Assembly: GCF_963576615.1 (NCBI RefSeq) | Contig: NC_088711.1 | Coordinates: 5,332,001 to 5,396,000 of the forward strand | DNA: 64,000 bases | Direction of reading: 5' to 3' | From: Watersipora subatra | Lineage: Eukaryota; Bryozoa; Gymnolaemata; Cheilostomatida; Watersiporidae | Shown: positions 36,101 to 48,100 of the stretch, one piece after another | Position numbering within the stretch: position 1 is the stretch's first letter | Layout: the number at the start of each line of letters is the position of its first letter | Notes under the pieces: generated by a model | What the model was told of the DNA's origin: nothing | Database searches by the model: none | Seen by the model: only the letters and a program-made list of their open reading frames with translations | Position numbers and translations under genes: made by a program

Positions 36101-39100
36101 TAATGCGGTTGTTGATAAAATTTATTATCAATAAAATCTACTATATAATCTACATATATGGCCTCTCGCCTTTTCAACGTAAGGCGTTACATCTGGAGCA
36201 TTTTTGGACATTCGTCCCATAAAAAAAATTCAACCCTATACTGTGTTGCATGACTGTAGTCAAGCGCGAAGTTTTCTGTCCATACACGGCGCCTGGTAGC
36301 AGCTGCTGTAGTTAGTACATCTCGCTGTTGTCGCCGTTTCATCTGCTCAGAAAATTCAGTTCACCGAGCAGCTGTTGTAGCTAGTGCATCATGTTCTTGT
36401 CGCCGCTGCATCCGCTCGGAGGTTTCTGCACGTCTGGCCGATGTAGCGGCTGCTCTGAGCCGTTTGAGTTACTGCTGGGGTCGGTCTAGTAGTCTCTGCA
36501 CTTCTAGCGGCTGCAGCATCTATTCTGGCCTGCTCTCGATGTACCCGTGTTTGTTCGGCGGTTTCTGCTCTTCTAGCAGCTGCAGCAGCAGTTCCGTTTC
36601 GTTGTGGGCGTAGCTGCGTTTGTTCTGCAGTTTCTGCTCGTCTTGCTGCTGCTTCGCAAATTCGATCTCTCTCTACGGGAATCAATCTGTTTTTGCGTTT
36701 GGGCAATAGGCTTTTTGGAAGGCATCGTACTGCTTCAAGCATTTCTAACATTGAATGAGATGGTGTGCTTTTTGTAATATACGCTGCTCGCTTTCTTCTC
36801 ACCGCTGCCTATCGCCAAGCTCGGAGTGCCCGTGCGAGTTCTGTAGTTTCTGTAGTTCTCGTAGCTGAAAAAAAAAGTAAAAGTAACTCAGCTGCGAAAG
36901 GAAATGAACATGTTTATTATCACAAACAGTGGCAAATCCAACGTTTTCAACCCTTTCACTGAAGTAGACTCCCTCATGCGTTTTCTATGGTCGACTGCCA
37001 TAGACACATTTTTGCGACTTTCCCAGCAATTGCTAGTAACTGAATTTTATTATTCGTTAATAACATAACCAACGATTTTTAAAACTTGTATGAAGTGACA
37101 GTGTTGTTCAAAGATTTCTCTATAAAATTAGCCTAAAATTTAATTTTAAATCTTTGTTTGAGAATTTCCAACTTGACCACTTCGGGTGCATGCACCGCTA
37201 TAGCGGCTTCGAGTATATTCTTCTCAAGTTCATTAGCCAGTTTTTAGGCTTTGCGTAGTTGCATTACTCATCCATCTATATTTAGAGCCTGCTTACAGTT
37301 ACACTCTATCTACAAAGCTAAGCATGACCTTCAGACATGTTTGCAGACATCGAACTGGTCAAACAGCTATGGTCAAATGAAAGAATTTCGAGTAATTTGG
37401 GTTCAAAGTTCAACATCTCGATCAGTTAGTAGCAACGCGTAGTAGTTAGTAGTTGATGCGTATAGGCTTCAATTCAGCGATAGAAATGGCAGACTTCCAG
37501 TAAAGTGGTGGCGAAAATAAGTTAACACCTATGGAAGAGACTGTAGATTGCATTGTATACACAGTATGTTTTAATCGTTTGTTATTATATATAGTTTTAT
37601 ACATTTTCATGCTACCCTTATTAGTCAAAAATGTTCGTAGAACACGAATTTTAATAAAACCGCTATTTCATGCTACTTTCAATATTTATTATTTTTAATT
37701 TTTGAAATAAAGATAATACGATCAGATACAGAATTTTCTTTGCTTTCCAAAAGTATAGGTGTTCTATGTAAAAATGTGAGTGCTTCTACGGTTAAAATGA
37801 CTTTTGTTGACCCATGTCATAATCTGTAGAGCATCATGATTTAATTGTACCTGAACGCGAAATTGGATTATGCAATTGTACCCGAAGTGGTTAAAACAAC
37901 CATTTTTGTGTAAGTTTTGAAAATGCCATCGAGTTAGAAAACAATTACTTATGTTGATGACATAGCTGATTCAGATTTTTGTGATTACACATAATTAAAA
38001 TAGCAATAGCAGTAATAGCAATAACATAGTAAATAGCAATAACATACAACAATACTAACCTCTTCGATGTAGAAATTTAGTAGGTAAAACGCAGTAGCAG
38101 CACTCGTGCAAGTTCTGTAGTAGCTGTAGTACTCGTAGCTGGAAAAGAATAAAAGTAACTCAGAACAAAGTGAACATGTTTACTATCACAAACAGTGGCA
38201 AATCCAACGTTTCCAACCCTTTCACTGAAGTAGACTCATTTATGCGTTTTCTATGGTCGACCGCCGTAAACACAGTTTGCAACTTTACCAGCAATTGCTA
38301 GTAACTGAATTTTATTATTCGTTGATAACATAACCAACGGTCTTTAAGACTTTTATAGTAGTGACAGTGTTGTCCAAAGATTTCTCTATAAAATTAGCCT
38401 AAAATTTAATTTTAAATCTTCGTTCGAGAATTTCTAACTTAAAAACGAAGATTTTTTGTGCGAGTTCATTAAATGCGTCCGAGTTAAAAAACAAATAATT
38501 ACTTATGTTGATGACACATGACAGATAATTAAAATGCACAAAATATAGATACAACGATTTTTTGTATAGCAGTGCTTATATATATTCGAATCTGTCCAAT
38601 ACGCCCGAGGGCATTATATGAACATAAAATTTGAGATAAAATGATTGATAAGAACGCTAAAACCTAATTTGTTGCAACACTAAGATCGTATTAAAAACTG
38701 AGGGAGTCATCAACGCCCTGACCCACAACATTCGGTGCCATTCTATTATAAAAAGAGTGCCTATATTGGTCTATCCTAAAATGTGGGTGGACTACTCCAT
38801 GACGGGTTTGGTGGGATGGGTTAAAAGAGATATAGTTATTGAGGTCTAGTTCATATAGACCAAACTCAATTCTTTTTAAAAATTTCAAATCCAAATCTTC
38901 TCTTCTATCTTTTAGTTCTTGGATGTTATTTACACGCATGCACTCTGTGACACTATCCATAGGCCCGAGTCTGAAAATCCATCGAACCCCCCGTCTTTGA
39001 ATTGTTTCTAATTTGTCAGTTAAGCCTTTTGCTTGTTAACATGTTGGCAAAATAAAATATATAACCAAAACAAACAGTATAGATGGAGTTTGAAATTGAA

Positions 39101-42100
39101 AAAAATATCGTATACATATTAAGCAATATCGGCAAAATGGCTGGCAGTAGACCGATAGCTAAATTTGTACACGGACGCAAGTGAAAGGTTTATGTAGTGG
39201 AAGTGTGGCAATTCATAGACAATACAACATTGATTAAGAAATGCCTACCTTTTTTTATGTAGAAATGTAGTAGGTGAGAACTGCGTTTTCCCATGACCGC
39301 AAGAAATCAACATTTGTGTGACCTTCTCATTACACGTTGGCAGTAAATATTAATCGCATGTAAATTACTATTCATTAATCTATTTTATTTAATGATTAGT
39401 ACATTTGTATAGCTGTATAGGCTGCCGAACTCAGAACGGTGCTTTCTCAAACGGCCGCGATTTTGCTGTTCCGAACGCGCCAATGTCGTTGGGCGCCGTA
39501 AAGAGGCGCGCTAACCAGATATGACGTGCTCTGTGTAAAACTATGAATACCGTAGGTTATGTATAGTAGGGGCGTGTACTAACCGGAGAATCCCGTTAAC
39601 GCGCCCTAGATATCTAGTAGCGGCTAATAGTCGGAAAAGTACGGTACTCTATAAGGCGGACTCACAATCAATCAATCACACACACAGACAACGATTGCCG
39701 TTTATATAGTAGATAATTGCCATACTTGATGTACTGAGCATTAAAAATACATAACACGTATTGAGTTATGAAAAATTTGAAATGTAAAGACTTGGTAAGA
39801 GAAGTTTATTGCTACTTTACCTTGGGAGAATGTGAATAAAAGTGTGGAACAAGTGAATAAAAGTGTGGAACATGTGAATAAAAGTGTGGAACAAGTGAAT
39901 AAAGGTGTGGGAGCATGTGAATAAAAGTGTGGAGCAAGTGAATAAAAGTATGGAACAAGTGAATAAAAGTGTGGAACAAGTGAATAAAAGTGTGGAACAA
40001 ATGAATAAAAGTGTGGAGCATGTGAATAAAAGTGTGGAGCATGTGAATACAAGTGTGGGAACAAGTGAATAAAAGTGTGGGAACAAGTGAATAAAAGTGT
40101 GGAACAAGTGAATAAAAGTGTTAAACAAGTGAATAAAAGTGTTAAACAAGTGAATAAAAGTGTTAAACAAGTGAATAAAAGTGTTAAACAAGTGAATAAA
40201 AGTGTGGAACAAGTGAATAAAAGTGTGGAACAAGTGAATAAAAGTGTGGAACAAGTGAATAAAGGTAGAAGAACATTTGAATAAAGGTAGAAGAACATTT
40301 GAATAAAGGTGTGAAAACATTTGAACAAAGGTGTGAAAACATTTGAATAAAGGTGTGAAAACATTTGAATAAAGGTGTGAGAACATTTGAATAAAGGTGT
40401 GAGAACATTTGAATAAAGGTGTGAGAACATTTGAATAAAGGTGTGAGAACATTTTAATAAAGGTGTGAGAACATTTGAATAAAGGTGTGAGAACATTTGA
40501 AAAAAGGTGTAAGAACATGTGAATAAAGGTGTGAGAACATGTGAATAAAAGTGTGAGAGCATGTGAATAAAGGTGTGAGAACATGTGAATAATAAAGGTG
40601 TGCGAACATGTAAATAATAAAGATGTGAGAACATGTAAATAATAAAGGTGTGGGAACACGTGAATAATAAAAGGGTGGGAACGCGTGGGAACCCGTAGGA
40701 ACGCGTGGGAACGCGTGAGAATGCGTGGATGGTATTTGCTCAAATTTATGAAAGTTAATAGTTTATAATAATTTATAATAATTTGCATAGCTGTTTATCA
40801 ACATGTTTGTTGAGCTTTGGATATTGTAAGGGGTATATTACTTTGTATGTCGAGACAATATTTGCTCAAATTTATAATACTTGTCAGCAAATTCAAATGA
40901 AGTTTGACTCGAAGCTGCAGCGGTGTAATTAAAGTCGCCAATGCACTTCAAGTTGTCAGCTCAGAAGATAATTTCTCACCTGCACATCAATGGGATCACA
41001 TTTTGTGACTTTTTGCATTAGTTCCAGTTCCTTTTTGGCAGCGTCCAGCTCATCATTCGTATGCTCAAGCTTTATCTGAAATGGCAAACAAGCACAGTGG
41101 ATTGACTCAATCACCACACCTGCAATATCTAGATTATTTCTGCAAGCATCTCCAGATACCTGTATTGGTTTCAAATCTCCTTCAGTTTTTGAGTTGTCTG
41201 GAGCTGATTTCTCGATAGCTGAATTGATGATATGAACCCTCGGTTTCATCGCATCTTTCATTCTCTGACGGGTGGCAACAAGCTGCTCTCTGTATAACAG
41301 AGTACATGACCTAGTGCTAGAGTCGCCAACTTACTTTCAATGTCAAACACAAGGCTTGCAGAAACAGTTGGCAAGTGGCACATGACACTACTACATACAC
41401 GTATTCTCATGACATATCTACATTAAAAGATCGATCAATGTTTTCTGGCCATCAAGCAGGCTACATGCCATCTCATACCGATCAATTCAAGAGCAACTTA
41501 CTGGTCACTGCACTCCACCTCTGTAAAATGCTGCATCATTTCTTGCGCAATCTCAGTTCTTAATCGTGATTCTAGTAGCGTACTTGCCCTCCTCTCTTCC
41601 TTAAGGAGCTCATTTGTGTCGATAAGTGCCTGTTTTAGAGTTGCCAGCCACTCTTTGTACTGCTCAACCGATGCTTCTGCAGTAGCAATGCAATCAAGCA
41701 TTAATTGCCTCCAGACTTCTGGCTGGACCACAACGACCTGATGAAGGTGGTCCATCCCGAAGAATAGTGCTAACATGATGGATATAGCCATCATTTTACG
41801 TCCATAAGCAACTCCTTATCTACTACAGCAGGAATGATAGAAGGGTATAACAACTCCCAACCGACAATAAATAACTATATTAGGCTTGTCTGCTACTCTT
41901 TGGTAAGCGTTAAGTTTCGTAGTACAAGAGACAGCAGATTCCAAACAGTAAAGAAAATCGATAAAAAATATCGAACCTTCTTGTTCTTCTGTGACTTCCA
42001 GCTCCTCTGCAACATAAATGCCAAGCATGAAACCATTGCTGTAAATAACCAAACATTATGAGAACCCAAAGGAAGCATGTAGTGTACATGGACCTTCTAC

Positions 42101-45100
42101 TCACCTGTTTCTTTCCACCGTATCGCCTCTCTACAGTCATTGGTGGACTGCTCAAGGACGAGCAATACATCAGTCTTGGCCTTGCTCAGTACCAGAGAAG
42201 CAGCCTTATCTGCTACGACCTTGAGTCGCCGAGCTGTATCAAGGCAATGGCAAAGATAAAGTGGTGAGTGAATGAAGCTCTAGCATTTAGCACTAGCGAA
42301 CAGTACCCCTAAGAACTGTTAGCTATGTTGTGAATGAAGCGGCACACAAAATAAATTAATCTAGCCAACATTCCTCGATTAACTAAAACTATTGATAATA
42401 CTCCAAAAACGACGGGAAAGAAACATCTGATACCCCTGAAGAGTATTTCAAATGAGTTCGAGGGCTTCTATAACACCTGCTAAGTTCTGGTCAGCAAAAC
42501 TATCAATTTGCAGAGCTAGTGTTCTTAGTTGTGGCAGCTCCATATTGTGCAGCGGATGCACAACTGAGTTGACAACCTCGGGTTATAAAAGCATTTCACC
42601 TGATGCTCTACATTCGCGACGAAGATAAAAAACGGACACAGATCTACTAATTCTAAATAAAAGCTAACTTAATTTATTATTGTTGTCGTGCAAGGTTGGG
42701 TGTTTCTCTGATTACAAAAACATGTCTACTGTAAATCCATATCAATGTCATTACCTATATCTATAGCCTGTCTTGACAAGCTGTTGTTTTTGCGTAGTTG
42801 TCCCCCCGTCGAGCGGCGAGCAACAACACTCGCCGCTCGACGGGGGGACAACTACGCAAAAACAACAGCTTGTCAAGACAGGCTACTATATCTATAACGG
42901 AATCGGCGCATCTCTATATTTATATCAGAATTGACAGAATAAAAAATGAGAATAGTTTGAATGAGCAACTTGTGACAATGATGTCAACAATTCAACAGCC
43001 AAAGATATTATTTTTGCTCACACTAACAAAAATCAGGAATGATTAGAAACACATACCGATGGCGGAGAACTTGAGCACCTGAAGGTTTTCATCAAAGCAG
43101 CTTGCCGCTGGACAGATATTGACAAACATACAAGCGCGTCCTTTACCAGAGAAGAATGTCTGAAAGAGTCGAGTGAGTTTGCTCTCCCTGAAAGGCACGA
43201 CTTTCGCTGTCCTACAATACACCTCTGTTGTATACTACGATACACCTCTGTTGTATACTACAATACACTTCTGTTATATACTGCAATACACCTCTGTTAT
43301 ATACTACAATACACCTCTGTTATAGACTACAATAAACCTCTGTTATAGACTACAATACACCTCTGCTATATACTACAATACACCTCTGTTATATAATACA
43401 ATACACCTCTGTTATATACTACAATACACCTCTGTTATATACTACAATACATATGAAAAACACCATATAGACTTTCGAAACACATCTATGACTTTTGCAA
43501 AACATCTATTATATGTATATAAAGAATCGGCTGGCAATGAGAGAAAACTAACAATAAATCAATAACAGTGACCTTATAGAATAAACGCTAAAATATTAGA
43601 ACACATTTGCAAATTTTTTACCAAAAAAGTAAAACAAAGCACAAAATGCAAATTAATTTTGGCATGTGAGGAAAATCATGGGCTACCCAACCTAAAAGTA
43701 ATTTGACCAGCTATTTTTAAAATAGCAAATAAGGCGCGGTCATCAAAATTACAAAAGCTTGTTTTGTCACAAATGAGCAAGTTGCGTTGAAGGGTAGGCA
43801 AACATAAAAAGGCTTTCAGCCATATCCCCAAACAATCTGCAAGGAATGAGCCGCTAGCCAGCCATAATCTTCCAGCCGCTGGAGAAAAAGTAAAGGTAGT
43901 GACTTACTTGCCAAGTTGATTCTCTCTAAGTAACTGAATGCAGCGCCCAAGAGTCAGAAGAGATGTGTTAATGTTTCCTGCCTCCTTCAGACGTTTTCCT
44001 TCACTTCTCATTTGAGTATAGCGCTCTGATCCAGCTAAGTCACAGAAACTCAACCTGTGTGCATGACATGAGCCGCGTAACAAAAACACTGCAACTGCTA
44101 TTAAAAGTAAAAAATAATGGATAGAATAATGAAAATCAAATTTAGACAAATGAAAGCATCAGCCTTGAATCGATCATCATACATTCCCTATATATATAAA
44201 TAACTAAGAAACAAAACACCTGTTAATAATTTAACTGTGTAGCTAGGACAGCGCAAGTGTAACCATGGTACAGCATCCTGCTAAAGAAATATATATAGCA
44301 CAACTAATAAAAGTAATCATACATTCAACGTTCAACGCTCATACGTTCATACGTTGACTATTAAACATGGTCCAGTCTGATGCACATGTTCAACATGGTC
44401 CAGTCTGATGCACATGTTCATCATGGTCCAGTATGATGTACATGTTCAACATGGTCCAGTCTGATGCACATGTTCAACATGGTCAAGTCTTATGCACATG
44501 TTCAACATGGTCAAGTCTGATGCACATGTTCAACATGGTCAAGTCTGATGCACATGTTCAACATGGTCCAGTATGATGCACATATTCAACATGGTCAAGT
44601 TTGATGTACATGTTCAACATAGTCCAGTCTGATGCACATGTTCAACATGGTCGAGTCTGATGCACATGTTCAACATGGTCCAGTCTAATGCACATGTTCA
44701 ACATAGTCCAGTCTGATGTACATGTTCAACATGGTCCAGTCTGATGCACATGATCAACATGGTCCAGTCTGATGCACATGTTCAACATGTTAAAGTCTGA
44801 TGCACATGTTCAACGTGGTAAAGTCCTAGCACTGTGACATCCTTGCAGAGCAAATGTTGACATGATTTGAGAACCTCTGAAAGAACAGATAAGGCAATTA
44901 TGCATGCTGCAAAATAATAGCATGTGACTCACTGGCTCATCTGCACCCTGCATGGGTCAGGCATGTCAGCCACACGTACAATCTTCACATTGAAGATACA
45001 ATGACTGCGACTCGAGCTCTCGTTTAGTTTAGTACAGACGTATTGAAGACTTCTCTGGCCAAATGTCAGAACCTTTACGGCTTCTTCAGCAGATGACACT

Positions 45101-48100
45101 TGGACATGACTCAGATTTACAAGGTTGCCCAGTCAATGTCACATATATATGCTAATATTCATCATGCATATGCTGTTTATACTCATATTTTCATGCTTAT
45201 TCATATAAAAAAAATTGGACAAAAATTGTATTTAATTGTCAATTGCATATACACAGATATTTTGTTGTAAAGGCATACGCTAACATGTAATTCAATGCCA
45301 ATTTTGTCACAGCTTGAGATTTTCGCAAAACCGCAGTTGCAGTTGTGACCTCTGCAAGTTTATGCAAGAACAAATAAAAGGTCTCAGTTGTTCATGTTTA
45401 TTTTCAGTTGATCTAGAACAAAAATCATTTGTCACATTTATTCTTTTATCTTAAGCATGTATGACAACAACACTAGCTCAGTATCTTATTTCTACCACAG
45501 TTGTTCATCCTTGACAGCATTTTACAGAGAGGGACCCAAGCTTTGACAGATAAAACTTTTGAGAATCAGAATAGTGAATTTAGGAGAAATTTTGTACCAT
45601 ATTATCAAAAACTTTGAAAATAAATTTTAACTATGAACATTTTGAAAGTTATCTGTGGCTGATAATTGAGTTTCCTCGATGCTAGCGGCCTTGAGAGATT
45701 GACTATTTTGACTTTACATGCATCTAGTGGCTGACACACCCCGTTGGGCATTGCATTAGGTTGTCTCAAAATGCAACTGTCAGTAGATGTCTTCCTAAAA
45801 ACTGCATTACGTTATCTATAAAGAAAACATCAGCGAAAAACACAAACCTTTAATATAAGGATTTCCATTTTTATCCTCTCTCAGTGTCATGGTTTTTTGC
45901 TTAAGTTTAGAAGGTGGCTCCAAGAGATCATATATCTGTTCATTGTAGATCTCAGCAAAAGAGACCCAAATAGAAAACTTCAAGTTTTCACCACTGCTGA
46001 AGCTGATGCCTGACTCCCCATCAAATCCTAGATGATGGTAATATTTAACTTTAAGGCGGTCAAATACTGTTATCACAGGCTATCAATATCATGGAGGAAA
46101 TAATCACATCTTATGAGCTACCATATACATTAGAGATTCCTACAAAGTAAATAAATACCGTTCACAGTAAGATACATGTATGTTTTCTTTTTGAAAAAAA
46201 GAAAAACATACATTAATTTAGTTTTAAGGTTCATGATTACGTTAACTTTACATTTCATGATTACGGTAACTTTACATTTCATGATTACGGTAACTTTACA
46301 TTTCATGAGGAACACACACCCTCAATATCATTTTAAATCGACTTTTCCACTTTTCTCCACAACAGGATCTATGCTGCAAAGAAAGAAAGTGTATATAGAA
46401 GAAACAATTAATAATTACTATTTCAAGAGCTATAGTACTATGGCTACTATAGTACTATGGTACTATAGTACCATAGTACTATAGTACCAAGGTACTATAG
46501 TACTATGGTACTATAGTACCTTTTAGTACTATGTACTAAAAGGAAAAACAAAACAAGACTTTTCAATTTAGTAAGTGTACAGTAGCTGTTGTAATATTGG
46601 TTTTTATCGACAACTTTTCTCTTTTTCATCATATTAATTCAGTTTAAGGTTCATGATTGAAAATTTCCTCTTGAAATTTTTCATTTCAAGAGGAACACAC
46701 ACCCTCAATATCAATTTAAATCGATTTTTTCGCTTTTCCTTAGCAGGCTCTATTTCCTTAGCAGGCTCTATGCTGTGAAAAAAATTGTAGACATGTTTAA
46801 AGCAAAAACAAAAAATATTCACTATAGTAATAACGGTGTTTGTCTGTTGGTGTGTTTGTCTAAACCAGCGTTAGGATAAAGATCGCTTTTAACAAGACTC
46901 TAACTCATGACATTCAGCTGGTAAACCGACCCTCTAATACCTGCACCAATCGACTGCTTTCGGGTATTTCTGAATAATTGTGCAGCTAGCTATTATCTGC
47001 GTTATATCGACACATCTGACGAGCTCTCACGGCATTCTGTCAGGTTACGAGTATATTATAAACATACCCCTTTGCATTGTTTTCTCTCTCAAGTGTGGCA
47101 AGGGAGACAACGATATTTTAAGACTTAGATTCTCATTATTTAAACAAAGTTTGAGAACTTACACCGTCTAAACGCTTCACTATTTATGGAGTCTTCTTAC
47201 GTATTACAAATCAAAAACTGTTTTAGAAATTCTGTACAATAAGTGGACTTGCATAAAAGGAGGTACATGTTATAGGGCTACTGTATGTGAACTTAAGTCT
47301 TTATCGTTCCGAGCGGCAAAACAGTCATGAAAGAATATGAGGGCTGAGGATACTTCTCCGTTGAAACTACAAGAGCCTTAGTGACAAAAAATGGGTTATA
47401 AGCAGTTCATTTAGCCTCGGTGCTATAAATCCTATAACAAATAACCTTACCATCAATGAGGCTCTCGCCTATGGAGGACTTAGAGGCCAGCGAATCCCAC
47501 GAGCTGTGAAGATCTGAAGAGTCAATGGCTTTCTACAACATTAGGTAGAGACACGACAATAGCGCATACTCAAATAATGGTGGTATGACATGCGATTCAG
47601 CATTTAGCATGCTAGTCAGACAGTATCGCTGGAGTTAAGAGCATTGTGTGCTGCCGACACAGTGACATGTTAGCACAATTTTTCGCTAGGCCTATTTATC
47701 CATCATTTCAAGGCATGCTTTGCAGAGTAGTAAAACTTTGTAAACACCTACTGTGTATGGGTAACTAACTAACATCAATTTTTATTTTTCTTTTGTTTCA
47801 TGTTGGAGCGGTTCATGCTGCCGTCAATAGTGAGTATCATAACTATTAACTATCTGTCTAGTGGCTGACACAACTCATTGCTAATAATGTTAATCTCACC
47901 TAGAATGATCATAAGACTTTCAAAATTAGTTGAGTGTACCATTAAGGATCAGTCTATACAAACAGCGTAGTTATGGAAATGATAATTCTTCCCACGACCA
48001 AACACGAGCAACGTGAGTGTTCAAAAACAGTGAGTGTTCAAAACGTTCAAAAAGTGAGTGTTCCAAAACACTCACGTTGCTTGTGTTTTGGAGCTTCATA

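Larger units (their letters stand above)
35610..39713 (-). mobile_element. Helitron-like element, composite (about 4.1 kb)
   Basis: On the minus strand the 5' terminus is A|TCTACTATATAAACGG (39713 inward), followed by 'CAATCGTTGTCTGTGTGTG'. The 3' terminus is a small CCCG...CGGG hairpin (35633-35622), then 'TAATGCAGCTAG' and T. TC...CTAG ends between host A and T, with a 3' hairpin, are Helitron features. Inside, on the same strand, is the A-E-T-repeat coding fragment. Nested TTAA elements and a LINE end interrupt it, and internal segments are duplicated, so this may be more than one Helitron overlaid. No Rep or helicase motif remains. Confidence 0.5.

Noticed and set aside
39741..40788. Open frames of about 300 codons repeating HTFIHLF or LFTCSTL
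   Set aside because: They follow exactly the 21-22 bp minisatellite unit; open in several frames at once.
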